The notes beneath the pieces are model-generated. The model did not search any database. It was given only the letters and a program-made list of their open reading frames with translations, and was not told the origin of the DNA. A stretch of 64,000 bases of DNA from CAIJMU01 sp035530275 (GTDB taxonomy: Bacteria; Spirochaetota; Spirochaetia; Treponematales; Rectinemataceae). Shown in pieces: positions 8,572 to 16,500 of this stretch. The translations under genes and the position numbers were made by a program. The first letter of the stretch is position 1, and each line of letters begins with the position of its first letter. The stretch lies in NCBI GenBank assembly GCA_035530275.1, contig DATKVC010000003.1:62001-126000 (forward strand), in the 5' to 3' direction.

Positions 8572-9066
8572 CTAAAAACTGGGGCTGTGCGGGTTGTGGC
8601 AATCGACGCAGGCGTTGCCGGGATTGTGCTCGTTCGGGTCGACCGTTAACATCTTTTCGCGTCCGCTCGAGGGGTAGGCTAGATTGGCGTTATGACAGCG
8701 AAGGCAGAGATCCCTGCTTCGGTCGATGGTGAGCTTGTCGATCTGATCGGGATGGATGCCGATCGGCTTGCCGTCGGGGCCGGACTGGACGGCCGGACCA
8801 TGGCAATTCTCGCACTGGATGTTTTGGTGCTTGGATGCCTTGATCGAATTGTAATTGTCGGGATGGCAAGAAAGGCAGTATTCGGAACCCTGATACTTGA
8901 CCTCGACCTTCTTCCAATCCTTCTCGTTGCCGACTCGATGCCAGCTAAAGCGGTAACCCCTCGGTCCCACTCCGAAATCCTTGGGCACGATAAACACTCG
9001 CGCGACAAGGATGGCTGCAACGATCGCGAGGACCACCAAGATGGGTCTCCACACGGAGTGCTTCAT
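8572..9066 (-). CDS. Tetrahaem c-type cytochrome, membrane anchored
   Basis: 164 residues: one N-terminal hydrophobic helix (about 7-27, more like an anchor than a cleaved signal) followed by a periplasmic domain with four CxxCH sites (CLSCH, CENCH, CLRCH, CVDCH). The pattern resembles small NapC/NrfH-independent tetrahaem subunits found beside NrfD and ferredoxin subunits. It is first in a three-gene operon with the ferredoxin and NrfD-like proteins, which follow at 10 bases and at a one-base overlap. A strong AGGGAGGTGG lies six bases before the ATG. It would link the quinone module to soluble periplasmic cytochromes. Direction of electron flow cannot be told. Confidence 0.9.
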   Translation of the reverse strand: MKHSVWRPILVVLAIVAAILVARVFIVPKDFGVGPRGYRFSWHRVGNEKDWKKVEVKYQGSEYCLSCHPDNYNSIKASKHQNIQCENCHGPAVQSGPDGKPIGIHPDQIDKLTIDRSRDLCLRCHNANLAYPSSGREKMLTVDPNEHNPGNACVDCHNPHSPSF

Positions 9067-9237
9067 CTCTATCCACCTCCCTAATTCATGTAGGTATCCG
9101 AAAACGGAAGCCGTGATTTCTTCCGTGATTCGATGGAAATAACGCGAATTATGTGAACGCCAAGATCAGGACACATAGATCGACATTTCCGTCAGTCTAT
9201 CTTCGATGCGAAATTTCGCAAGCCAAAAAAAATTATT

Positions 9238-10023
9238 TCAGGCGAGTTCCGCGCTTTTCGCAATGACGGTCTTTCTTTTTCCCTTCTCCGTAGCGGCGAG
9301 AACGATGATGGACAATTCGTATAGTCCGAACATCGGGATGGACAGGAGGACTTGCGAAAGGACATCGGGCGGGCTGAGGAGAGCGGCCACGATGAGGATC
9401 ACGAGGACGGAGTAGCGCCGACCCTTGCGCAGAAAGGACGCGGAGATCAGGCCCATCGCGCCGAGCGCGGCGCTTACCAGGGGCAGCTCGAAGGCCGCGC
9501 CGAAGGAAACTCCGAGTGAGACGATGAACGAGTAGTATTCGCTGATCGAATAGAGGGCGTTGACCCCGGGCATCGAATAGGAAAGGAAGAATCTCAGCGT
9601 CATCGGCAATACGACGATAAAGGCGAAGGATGCTCCGATTATAAAGAGCACTGCCCCCGCGATGAGGGCGAGGAAAAGGCCCTTGCGCGAAGTCCTCGCC
9701 AAGGCCGGGTTGATGAAGGCCCAGGCTTGGTAGATGAGGATCGGAAGGGAGACCACGAGGCCGAGCACTATGGAGATTCGTGTATAGGAAATGAAGAGCT
9801 CGGCGGGCGCGGTGTAGATGAACTGGATATGGGAGGCCGGCTTTAGCATGAGCGCGGCCAGGCCCGGCGCGAAGGGAAATGCCGCGAAGCCGGAAACGAC
9901 GAAGGCAATCGCCGATATCAGCAGCCGCTTCCTGAGCTCGCCGAGATGCTCGAAGAAGGACATCGCCGCGCCGGGGGAACCCTTCTCGGACGAAGGGCTC
10001 GCGCTGCGGCCTGCCTTGTTCAC
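9238..10023 (-). CDS. tatC: Sec-independent protein translocase TatC
   Basis: Six-helix TatC receptor subunit of the twin-arginine translocase, 261 residues. Hallmarks are the N-terminal EHLGELRKRLLIS motif, the periplasmic PAELFISYTRIS region and the FELPLVSAALGAMGL segment with its conserved membrane glutamate. The start is GTG at 10023, overlapping the tatA stop (GTGA); a preceding charged stretch of about 20 residues is slightly longer than usual. It forms a tatA-tatC operon. The adjacent iron-sulfur protein with a Tat-like leader is a likely client. Confidence 0.95.
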   Translation of the reverse strand: MNKAGRSASPSSEKGSPGAAMSFFEHLGELRKRLLISAIAFVVSGFAAFPFAPGLAALMLKPASHIQFIYTAPAELFISYTRISIVLGLVVSLPILIYQAWAFINPALARTSRKGLFLALIAGAVLFIIGASFAFIVVLPMTLRFFLSYSMPGVNALYSISEYYSFIVSLGVSFGAAFELPLVSAALGAMGLISASFLRKGRRYSVLVILIVAALLSPPDVLSQVLLSIPMFGLYELSIIVLAATEKGKRKTVIAKSAELA

Positions 10024-10295
10024 GCCTTTTCTTTTTCCGTCTGGACGCCGGCGACGGCTTCTTGGCCCTCGGCGACGGTCACGCCAACCTGCTTGGGAGC
10101 CGCGCTGGTCGAGGTGGGACGAGTAGGCGTCGTGCCGGTCATGAGCTCTTCGCCCATCTTTTCGCTGCTCTTGCGAAAGTTGCGCACCGCTTCGCCAAGC
10201 ACCTTTCCAAGCTCGGGCAACTTGGCGGGGCCGAAAATAATGAGGGCTATGGCGAGAATAAGGACGAGCTCGCCGACGCCGATTCTACCGAACAT
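10020..10295 (-). CDS. tatA: Sec-independent protein translocase TatA/TatB
   Basis: 91-residue single-helix subunit: a short N-terminus, one transmembrane helix, the hinge FGPAKLPELGK and an amphipathic helix followed by a disordered Thr/Pro/Ala-rich tail ending in EKEKA. The ATG at 10295 is chosen because GAGGAGG precedes it by four bases; an upstream in-frame ATG has no such site. Only one TatA/B-type gene is seen next to tatC, so it may serve both roles as in minimal TatAC systems. Confidence 0.93.
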   Translation of the reverse strand: MFGRIGVGELVLILAIALIIFGPAKLPELGKVLGEAVRNFRKSSEKMGEELMTGTTPTRPTSTSAAPKQVGVTVAEGQEAVAGVQTEKEKA

Positions 10296-10478
10296 ACAAC
10301 CTCCTCGAGATCGGGACCACTGGCCCAAAAGACTGCGGAACCTGATCTGCTCTGAGCGCCCACCCTAGCCCTGCAAGGCATTTATGTAAAGACGTTAAGT
10401 TGTCGTCTCGTAAAATTGCCTTGAAATCAGCGCCGAATCCTACGAAAGTGATAGGAGCTTAGCGCGTTGGGAAAAGGC

Positions 10479-10505
10479 TATATTGTATTCGGTATATTAT
10501 ATTCG
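10479..10505 (+). repeat. Tandem 13-base AT-rich direct repeat upstream of the 11-haem cytochrome promoter
   Basis: TATATTGTATTCG (10479-10491) and TATATTATATTCG (10493-10505) match at 12 of 13 positions, start 14 bases apart and end 11 bases before the putative -35 box. An activator site or an UP-like element are possible readings. Confidence 0.45.
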
Positions 10506-10516
10506 ATAAAAATTGC

Positions 10517-10546
10517 TTGCATTCCTTTTGTGATCTCATATATAGT
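10517..10546 (+). promoter_or_regulatory. Promoter of the 11-haem cytochrome / cytochrome b operon
   Basis: TTGCAT (10517-10522) and TATAGT (10541-10546) are separated by 18 bases. The start codon follows 30 bases after the -10 box with a normal ribosome-binding site. Confidence 0.6.
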
Positions 10547-10576
10547 AAGGACACCTTAACAAAGGAGCGATTCATC

Positions 10577-11809
10577 ATGCAAAAAGCAGAATCGAAAACG
10601 AAGGTTCCTCCGCCGTTTTCGTGGATGATACCGAGACGCTCGATAATCCTTCTACTTTTTCTTCTCGCAATGGCAGGAACCTGGGGCCTCTCTCGCGAAT
10701 CCGACACCTGCCTGGCATGCCACTCCGACGCGGCCATAGCTCCTGTCGTCGACATCTCGAAGATGGATGCTTCCATACATTCCTCCTTCGATTGCACGAC
10801 CTGTCACCCCGGCGCTTCGTCTCAGCCTCACGATGCCACGACCGCGAAGGCGGACTGCGCGACTTGCCATGGAGAACAGGAGACATCCTATGCCAAAGGC
10901 ATCCACGGCATCATGGCGGCCAAGGGAGACAAGACCGCGGCGACCTGCATCAGCTGCCACGGCGACCCGCATGCGATCCTGGCGGTCAAGGACCCCAATT
11001 CGGCCGTCTACCACTCCAATCTTCCGACAACCTGCGGCACCTGCCACTCCAAGGGGAAGTTGCCGACCTCGATCGACAAGAACATAAACAACGCTTACGA
11101 TCTTTACACGGATTCCATCCATGGCAAGGCCACGATGAAGAGCGGCCTGGCCGTCTCCGCCAATTGTTCCGATTGTCACGGCTATCACGACATCCTCCCG
11201 AAGGACGATCCGGCCTCCCCGGTCAACAGGGCGAACATCCCCCAGACCTGCGGCAAGTGCCATATCGACGTGCTCCGCGCCTGGAGCGACTCGAGCCACG
11301 CCGAAGCCTTCAGGGCCGGCAACCCGAAGTCCCCCGTGTGCACCGACTGCCATGTCGCGCATACGGTCAATCGGGTGGACGATCCGAAGTCCATCAACGC
11401 CCTGATGTACGCCTGCTCGAGTTGCCACAAGCCCGAGTTCGGGAGCTATCGCGACAGCTTCCACGGCCAGGTCACCGAAATCGGGGATCTCACGACTGCT
11501 ACCTGTTCGAGCTGTCATGGGGCCCATTTGGTTCTCCCCGCGGTCGATCCTCGATCGCCGACCTCGCCCCAGCACCTTTTGTCGACTTGCCAGAAATGCC
11601 ATGCCGGGGCGACGGCATCTTTCACCGACTACAGGCCGCACGCCGAGCCGCAAAATGCAAAGCAGTTTCCGCAGCTCCACGCGATTTGGCTGTTCATGAC
11701 CCTTCTCCTGGTCGGGGTCTTCGCCTTCTTCGGTCTCCATACCCTGCTGTGGCTCTTCCACTCGCTTCGCGAACACAGGAAAAACAAGGAGGGACGCGAT
11801 GTCCGCTGA
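10577..11809 (+). CDS. Eleven-haem c-type cytochrome with C-terminal membrane anchor
   Basis: 410 residues with an N-terminal signal or anchor helix (about 23-42), a long periplasmic haem domain with eleven CxxCH sites (CLACH, CTTCH, CATCH, CISCH, CGTCH, CSDCH, CGKCH, CTDCH, CSSCH, CSSCH, CQKCH) and a C-terminal transmembrane helix (about 367-390) with a positively charged tail. Recurrent SIHG/SFHG/SSHA histidines between haem sites suggest bis-histidine ligation. The ATG at 10577 is chosen for AAAGGAGC upstream. It overlaps by 11 bases a b-type cytochrome gene. Together they resemble the split CbcA/CbcB or fused CbcL type of inner-membrane quinol-cytochrome c oxidoreductase known from metal-reducing bacteria; that comparison is from general layout, not alignment. 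Confidence 0.93.
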   Translation: MQKAESKTKVPPPFSWMIPRRSIILLLFLLAMAGTWGLSRESDTCLACHSDAAIAPVVDISKMDASIHSSFDCTTCHPGASSQPHDATTAKADCATCHGEQETSYAKGIHGIMAAKGDKTAATCISCHGDPHAILAVKDPNSAVYHSNLPTTCGTCHSKGKLPTSIDKNINNAYDLYTDSIHGKATMKSGLAVSANCSDCHGYHDILPKDDPASPVNRANIPQTCGKCHIDVLRAWSDSSHAEAFRAGNPKSPVCTDCHVAHTVNRVDDPKSINALMYACSSCHKPEFGSYRDSFHGQVTEIGDLTTATCSSCHGAHLVLPAVDPRSPTSPQHLLSTCQKCHAGATASFTDYRPHAEPQNAKQFPQLHAIWLFMTLLLVGVFAFFGLHTLLWLFHSLREHRKNKEGRDVR

Positions 11810-12626
11810 TGCCACGCGTCAATATCTGCGCTTCAGGCTGTATCACCGCATTCTGCATATAATGGTAATAGTGAGCTTCCTCGGCCTCGCGCTCACTGGG
11901 ATGAGCCTCAAATTCGCGGACGCGAGCTGGGGCCGGACCCTTTCCTGGCTTCTCGGCGGTCCCTTCTCCTGCCGAATCCTGCACCGATTCTTCGCGATCA
12001 TCACCTTCGTGTATTTCGGCCTTCACCTCCTCTACGTGCTGCGGTCCATGCTCAAGAAGGGGTTCAAGCGAACGTTCTGGGGACCGGAATCGATGATGCC
12101 CCAGCCGAAGGACATACTTCAGCTGTTCCAGAACGTGAAGCACTTCCTCGGCCTCGGCCCCAGTCCGAAATTCGATCGTTTCACATACTGGGAAAAATTC
12201 GATTACCTCGCGGTGTTCTGGGGCGTCGTGATAATTGGTTCGACGGGACTCGTCCTTTGGTTTCCCATTCTCTTTGCCACCTTCCTGCCCGGAATCTGGA
12301 TCAATGCGGCCATAATCGTGCACAGCGATGAAGCCCTGCTGGCGGTGGGCTTCATCTTCACGATACATTTCTTCAATACCCATCTTCGCCCCGAGAAATT
12401 TCCGATGGACAAGGTGATCTTCACCGGCCGCGTCACCGAAGACGAGCTCAAGAATGAAAGACCCGCCGAGTACGAGCGTCTCGCGGCCGAGGGCGGCCTC
12501 GAGAAAATCGAGATCGGCGAGGCAAAACACTGGGTCTACACCCTCGCGAAGGTGGGAGGCTTCACCGCCGTCGGAATCGGCGTGGTGATGATCCTCCTTA
12601 TTGTTGGCTCGTTGATTTTCAAATAG
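11799..12626 (+). CDS. Dihaem-type membrane cytochrome b (HydC/FdnI-like)
   Basis: 275-residue membrane protein of the cytochrome b561/formate dehydrogenase gamma family. Haem-ligand candidates are the histidines in LYHRILHIMV, LHRFFAII and YFGLHLLYVL in the first half and IVHSDEALLAVGFIFTIHFF near residues 170-190. The C-terminal end has one more helix. AAGGAGGG precedes the start, which lies inside the end of the 11-haem gene, so the two are translationally coupled. The inferred job is to take electrons from menaquinol and pass them to the 11-haem partner in the periplasm. Confidence 0.88.
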   Translation: MSADATRQYLRFRLYHRILHIMVIVSFLGLALTGMSLKFADASWGRTLSWLLGGPFSCRILHRFFAIITFVYFGLHLLYVLRSMLKKGFKRTFWGPESMMPQPKDILQLFQNVKHFLGLGPSPKFDRFTYWEKFDYLAVFWGVVIIGSTGLVLWFPILFATFLPGIWINAAIIVHSDEALLAVGFIFTIHFFNTHLRPEKFPMDKVIFTGRVTEDELKNERPAEYERLAAEGGLEKIEIGEAKHWVYTLAKVGGFTAVGIGVVMILLIVGSLIFK

Positions 12627-12735
12627 AGGCCGGCATTCGTTCGCTCTACCGGCCCGGCAGCTTCTTCCATAAGAGCGGCTGTCGGGCAAAGGGCGGCGCA
12701 TTACATTAAATATTCCCTATCACTCAATGAATGGA

Positions 12736-12764
12736 TTGGCAGAATCGCCAAGTCCGGCTATTCT
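12736..12764 (+). promoter_or_regulatory. Promoter candidate of ccsB-ccsA
   Basis: TTGGCA (12736-12741) and TATTCT (12759-12764) have 17-base spacing and end 45 bases before the TTG start of ccsB. The rest of the 183-base spacer after the cytochrome b gene shows no gene. Confidence 0.5.
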
Positions 12765-12809
12765 AACGCGCCGCCGTCTGGCGGGTAATCATTCCATGAG
12801 GATCGTCAT

Positions 12810-13760
12810 TTGAACGTTCTCTTCAAATTCTTTAGATCGGTGCGCCTAGCCATCGTTCTAATCGCGGTCATTATAGTTTTTTCCCTGCTTTCGACCTTGA
12901 TCCCTCAGGGCAGGTCTTCGGCGGAACTCGCAAAAGACTACGGGCCCGTCCTCGGCACCCTCATATCGGCGAGCGGCCTCGGAAATTACACGAGTTCTTT
13001 GATCTTCTTCGTCTCGATCGGGATGTTCGTGTTGAATCTGAGCGTCTGTTCGGTCGATCGCTTCATCAAGCGACTGAAGAGCAGGGCGGCCAAGCATTTC
13101 GGCCCGGACATCATCCATCTCAGCCTTCTCGTGCTGGCGGTGGGCGCCATGATGACCTCTACGGTTCGCCGCGAGCAGGACTTCACCATGGTGGCCGGGG
13201 ACGCGGTCAATCTTCCGAACGGCTATACGATGCAGCTCAAGAACTTCGAGTTTCTCCAGTATCCCGACGGGAGGCCGAAGGCCTGGATTTCCACCGTCGA
13301 TGTCAAACAGGGCGATCGCCTTGTCCGACAAGGCTACAGGATCGAGGTGAACCATCCCCTCGCCCTCGGCATGCTCAAGGTCTATCAGATGAATTACTCC
13401 TCCGAGGCGACTGTCGATTTCGCCGATGCCTCCGGAGTGGTTCAGACCATGAAGATCGGCGAAGGATTCAGCATGGGCAGCGACCAGCTCATCCTCGTCG
13501 GGGCCAGGCCCGCGGACAATTCCGGCCAGGGGTGGATCGCCCAGTTCCGGCAGTATCGCGGCAACGACGCGATCGCTTCCTTCGAATTCGGGATCGGGGA
13601 GAAGATCGGTTCGTACACGGTTAGGTCAATAAGCGCCCGCGAGCTCACGGGGCTACGCGCTGCCGTGGACCCCGGTTTCATTCCCGTTCTCATCGCCCTC
13701 ATATTGATGGCCATCGGGTTGACGATGACCAGCATCCACAAGAGCAAAGGAGTCGACTAA
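12810..13760 (+). CDS. ccsB: Cytochrome c biogenesis protein ResB/CcsB (system II)
   Basis: 316-residue ResB/Ccs1-family membrane protein that, with CcsA, delivers haem and attaches it to apocytochromes on the periplasmic side. It shows two early helices (FRSVRLAIVLIAVIIVFSLL, and one near 60-80 ending in SVCSVDRFIKRLKSR), a third near 95-110, a large periplasmic domain and a C-terminal helix. The start is TTG, with GAGGA seven bases upstream. The stop shares one base with the ccsA ATG. Its place between multihaem cytochrome genes fits a dedicated maturation role. Confidence 0.9.
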   Translation: MNVLFKFFRSVRLAIVLIAVIIVFSLLSTLIPQGRSSAELAKDYGPVLGTLISASGLGNYTSSLIFFVSIGMFVLNLSVCSVDRFIKRLKSRAAKHFGPDIIHLSLLVLAVGAMMTSTVRREQDFTMVAGDAVNLPNGYTMQLKNFEFLQYPDGRPKAWISTVDVKQGDRLVRQGYRIEVNHPLALGMLKVYQMNYSSEATVDFADASGVVQTMKIGEGFSMGSDQLILVGARPADNSGQGWIAQFRQYRGNDAIASFEFGIGEKIGSYTVRSISARELTGLRAAVDPGFIPVLIALILMAIGLTMTSIHKSKGVD

Positions 13761-14569
13761 TGGCTTTCAACGAAGTCCTGGCCGTCATCGGCCTCGCACT
13801 CATCGCGCTTTCGGCGATACCCCAGATCGTGTTCTTTTTGAGGCGGGGCGGCGAGGCCGATCCCCTGTCGCATTGGATTCTCCTCGCCGCCGGTCTCGCG
13901 CTCTTCGGAACCATCGTGGCGCGGAGCATCGAGATCGATTTTCCGGCGGTCACGAACACCTACGAGGCGGTGATCTTCTTTTCCGCCTCGCTTTGCATCG
14001 TGATGGCTGTGCTCCGTTTCATTTCGAAGAAGAGCACGAGCGCCCTGCGCTGGAGCATCTTCGGCGGCACGGTCATCGCCCTCGCACTCGTCATGCTCAC
14101 CTCCTCGCCGATCGTCGGAAAGGACGTCAATCCGCCGATCCCCGCCCTTCATTCCTATTGGCTCGTTCTTCACGTGACGATGGCCTTCATCGGCGAATCC
14201 TTCTTCGCCATCTCGATGGTCACGGCTATCGTCTATCTCCTCACCAAGGATGACGAGCGCAAAAAGGCGATCGATCGCATCATGTATACGACCGTGATGA
14301 TCGGCTATCCGATCTATACCGCCGGCGCGCTAATTTTCGGAGCCATTTGGGCCGAATACGCCTGGGGTGTTTACTGGAGCTGGGACCCCAAGGAAACCTG
14401 GGCCCTCATCACCTGGCTCGTCTACACTGCCTTCCTCCATACGCGTTTCGTCATGAAGGTAAAGGGCAGGGTGTCGGCTATCCTGTCGATCACGGGTTTC
14501 TTCTTCACCATCTTCACCTTCGCCGGCGTCAATTATCTTCTGGCAGGTCTGCATAGCTATGCGAAATAA
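13760..14569 (+). CDS. ccsA: Cytochrome c biogenesis protein CcsA (ResC)
   Basis: 269-residue haem-handling membrane protein of cytochrome c maturation system II. The diagnostic tryptophan-rich WWD motif is present as WGVYWSWDPKETW near residue 205. Flanking conserved histidines occur in LHSYWLVLHVTMAF and at the C-terminal LHSY. It is translationally coupled to ccsB and followed by a strong terminator. The CcsBA pair would mature the cytochromes encoded on both sides. Confidence 0.95.
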   Translation: MAFNEVLAVIGLALIALSAIPQIVFFLRRGGEADPLSHWILLAAGLALFGTIVARSIEIDFPAVTNTYEAVIFFSASLCIVMAVLRFISKKSTSALRWSIFGGTVIALALVMLTSSPIVGKDVNPPIPALHSYWLVLHVTMAFIGESFFAISMVTAIVYLLTKDDERKKAIDRIMYTTVMIGYPIYTAGALIFGAIWAEYAWGVYWSWDPKETWALITWLVYTAFLHTRFVMKVKGRVSAILSITGFFFTIFTFAGVNYLLAGLHSYAK

Positions 14570-14590
14570 GCGCAGGTGATCTGCGTTGTG

Positions 14591-14622
14591 AACGGGGTCC
14601 GGAAGGACCCCGTTTGTTTTTT
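14591..14622 (+). terminator. Rho-independent terminator of ccsB-ccsA
   Basis: AACGGGGTCC (14591-14600) pairs with GGACCCCGTT (14605-14614) around a GGAA loop, followed by a T-rich run. Confidence 0.9.
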
Positions 14623-14655
14623 CCCGATCGTCCTCGTTTCGCGCAATTACCTAGC

Positions 14656-14686
14656 TTGACAAATATCGTAACATGTTCGATGTTAT
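14656..14686 (+). promoter_or_regulatory. Promoter of trihaem cytochrome 1 with overlapping palindromic operator
   Basis: Consensus -35 TTGACA (14656-14661); the best -10 is TGTTAT (14681-14686), 19 bases on. An inverted repeat TAACAT-GTTCG-ATGTTA (14669-14685) covers the spacer and -10 region, a position suited to a repressor. The regulator is unknown. Confidence 0.45.
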
Positions 14687-14728
14687 CTATACAGACTTAT
14701 CAATTAACTGCCTGCCAGGAGGTTCTCC

Positions 14729-15166
14729 ATGAAAAGCGGCAAGACGAGGGTTGTCGCACTGCTTTCGATTGCAGGGCTCTTTTTCATGGCCCTTTCCGCT
14801 TCTGCGGCGGGATCCGTTCCTGCCCTGCCGGGGATCAACGCTCCAGACAGCCAGCCGAAGGGTTGTGTCGACTGCCATGTGAAGACGGCCGCGAAGGACT
14901 TCAGATTGACCGCCGTTCTCGACGGTATCAAAGGCGGTCACCCCGACGTCGCCAAGATGGTCAAGAATGTTCCCATGGATTGTCTCAAATGCCATTACGC
15001 GAGCCAAATGGCGCCGGTCCTCGGGTCGATGGTCCATCGCAATCATTATCAGAACCAGACCAACAATGACTTTCTTATTACCGACAAGGGCTCCTGCCTG
15101 AGCTGCCACACCGTGGACACCCAGTCGGGGAAGATCGGCATCAAGAACGCGGCGGCGAACTGGTAA
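14729..15166 (+). CDS. Small periplasmic trihaem cytochrome c, paralogue 1
   Basis: 145 residues with a cleavable Sec signal (hydrophobic core 9-25, ALSASAAG). The mature part carries three CxxCH sites (CVDCH, CLKCH, CLSCH). Besides these the mature protein contains exactly three other histidines, in GGHPDV and VHRNH, enough for bis-histidine ligation of all three haems. It ends in AAANW. GGAGG precedes the ATG. It is the first of four tandem paralogues (14.7-16.9 kb) that share HP, HxxH and the terminal ANW. It is longer than c7 cytochromes of the PpcA type (about 70 residues mature), so I do not assign it to that family. A likely role is a soluble electron shuttle. Confidence 0.92.
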   Translation: MKSGKTRVVALLSIAGLFFMALSASAAGSVPALPGINAPDSQPKGCVDCHVKTAAKDFRLTAVLDGIKGGHPDVAKMVKNVPMDCLKCHYASQMAPVLGSMVHRNHYQNQTNNDFLITDKGSCLSCHTVDTQSGKIGIKNAAANW

Positions 15167-15191
15167 CCGATTACCGCGCTGCTCGCGCATG

Positions 15192-15221
15192 GAAGCCCGG
15201 CCTCTAGCCGGGCTTCTTGCC
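15192..15221 (+). terminator. Terminator after trihaem cytochrome 1
   Basis: GAAGCCCGGC (15192-15201) pairs with GCCGGGCTTC (15207-15216) around a five-base loop. The T-tract is poor (TTGCC), so strength is uncertain. Confidence 0.55.
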
Positions 15222-15256
15222 GGTAATGTGGCGCACGCGCGAGGTTCCGAAATAAT

Positions 15257-15285
15257 TTGACGAGTCCGAGAAAGCTTGTAACACT
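15257..15285 (+). promoter_or_regulatory. Promoter candidate of trihaem cytochrome 2
   Basis: TTGACG (15257-15262) is followed at 16-17 bases by TAACAC/AACACT, a weak -10. It lies between a hairpin and the gene, supporting separate transcription. Confidence 0.35.
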
Positions 15286-15320
15286 AACTAACTTGTCGGA
15301 CTACAATAAAGGAGGATTCA

Positions 15321-15701
15321 ATGGTTCTAAGACGAGGTTTTGTCGTACTGGCTATTGCCGCAACCGTCGCTTTCTTGCTGCCGATGTCGGCTCTCGCCGC
15401 CGCCCCCAACGGCTGCGTAAGCTGCCACACGGGGGACCGTGTTGTGCCGAACATGCTCGCGAAGATCAAAGGCCATCCCAATGTGGCCAAGATGATCAAG
15501 TCTGTGCCCGATGGCTGCCTGATTTGCCACAAGGCCGGCGCTCCCAAGGCCCCGACCCTCATGAAGGCGATCCATACCGTGCATGATATTCCCTTGGCCA
15601 CCGCGAGCACGACGGCCGCCGACGTGAAGGGCTCCTGCCTCAATTGCCATGTCGTCACCGGCAGCACTGTCTCCATAAAGAAGGCAGCGGCGAACTGGTA
15701 A
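15321..15701 (+). CDS. Small periplasmic trihaem cytochrome c, paralogue 2
   Basis: 126 residues, the shortest of the four paralogues. The Sec signal ends near ALAA (residues 1-26). Three haem sites follow (CVSCH, CLICH, CLNCH); the other mature histidines are in KGHPNV and IHTVH, again exactly three candidates for distal ligands. It ends in KKAAANW. AAAGGAGG lies upstream of the ATG. The LxxIKGHPxVxKMxKxVP segment closely follows paralogue 1, showing recent common origin. The stretch between haems 2 and 3 is shortened. It has its own strong terminator. Confidence 0.92.
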   Translation: MVLRRGFVVLAIAATVAFLLPMSALAAAPNGCVSCHTGDRVVPNMLAKIKGHPNVAKMIKSVPDGCLICHKAGAPKAPTLMKAIHTVHDIPLATASTTAADVKGSCLNCHVVTGSTVSIKKAAANW

Positions 15702-15720
15702 GCAAGCTTGCAGCCTTGGG

Positions 15721-15752
15721 AAGCCCTGCACCGCGCAGGGCTTTTCTTTTTT
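15721..15752 (+). terminator. Rho-independent terminator after trihaem cytochrome 2
   Basis: AAGCCCTGC (15721-15729) pairs with GCAGGGCTT (15735-15743) and is followed by TTCTTTTTT. Confidence 0.9.
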
Positions 15753-15884
15753 GGCGCTCGAGGCCGGGCTCACCCATAGGTGAGAGGACCGGGGCGCCCC
15801 TTCCTACTGGATCAGCAAGGCGTCCTGGTAACGCCTCCTTGCATCCTCGCAGGCGGGCTACAATTCCTTAGCGGACAAAATAGC

Positions 15885-15913
15885 TTGACGTTTCTTCGCA
15901 TTGGCAGCAATAT
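15885..15913 (+). promoter_or_regulatory. Promoter candidate of trihaem cytochrome 3
   Basis: TAGC-TTGACG places a good -35 at 15885-15890. The -10 at 17 bases is the weak CAATAT (15908-15913). The -35 context resembles that of paralogue 1 (CTAGC-TTGACA). Confidence 0.3.
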
Positions 15914-15942
15914 CGCCCCACTTAATTCTCAGGAGGTTTCCC

Positions 15943-16395
15943 ATGATCAACATCCGAAAGGCAACGGTCATTGCGATCGTTGCTGCCTTCGCGATTGCCA
16001 GCCCGATAGCGATTTTCGCCGCAGACACTCCGCCTGCAGCATATCTCCCCGGTCTTCTCCAACCCGATCAGACTCCGCACGCATGTGTTAGCTGCCATGT
16101 CAAAGTCGGCGACAAGGACTACACCCTTCCCGCGGAGCTCAAGAATATCAAGGGACATCCCGACATCTCCAAGATCGTCAAGGTCGCTCCCACCGATTGC
16201 CTCAAGTGCCACACGGGCAAGGGCAAAATCCCCGCGCTCGCCAATGTCGTCCACAAGATCCACTTCGGCCCCACCGCCGACAAGACCGCAACGAACCATT
16301 TTGTCACCGCTTATGGCGGCGCTTGCATGAACTGCCATGCGCTCGATCTCACCACCGGCGCGATGACTGTGAAGAGCGGTCCCGCCAACTGGTAA
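15943..16395 (+). CDS. Small periplasmic trihaem cytochrome c, paralogue 3
   Basis: 150 residues. The ATG at 15943 is preferred over an in-frame ATG 42 bases upstream because AGGAGG lies seven bases before it and a clean Sec signal follows (to IFAAD). Three haem sites (CVSCH, CLKCH, CMNCH), the HP motif (KGHPDI), HxxH (VHKIH) and the terminal GPANW are shared with its neighbours. The N-terminal mature motif PPAAYLPGLLQPDQTPHACV is shared with paralogue 4, so 3 and 4 form the closer pair. Two extra histidines (PHAC and TNHF) are not shared by all. It is followed by a strong terminator. Confidence 0.92.
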   Translation: MINIRKATVIAIVAAFAIASPIAIFAADTPPAAYLPGLLQPDQTPHACVSCHVKVGDKDYTLPAELKNIKGHPDISKIVKVAPTDCLKCHTGKGKIPALANVVHKIHFGPTADKTATNHFVTAYGGACMNCHALDLTTGAMTVKSGPANW

Positions 16396-16415
16396 TTTCC
16401 CCTAGGTATCGTGAG

Positions 16416-16440
16416 AACCCGGCATTCACGCCGGGTTTTT
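16416..16440 (+). terminator. Rho-independent terminator after trihaem cytochrome 3
   Basis: AACCCGGC (16416-16423) pairs with GCCGGGTT (16430-16437), then a T-rich tract. Confidence 0.85.
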
Positions 16441-16500
16441 ATTATTATTCTGGATATAAGCTGCAAAATATCTTCAGGCCACCAGGAAAAGGAGTTTGAA

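Noticed and set aside
6514..9066. Complete nitrite, polysulfide or DMSO reductase operon.
   Set aside because: No molybdopterin or pentahaem catalytic subunit is encoded in or near the operon.
9207..9220. Palindrome TGCGAAATTTCGCA as the tatC terminator.
   Set aside because: On the minus strand the T-run comes before the hairpin, not after it; it may be a protein site but nothing supports a specific call.
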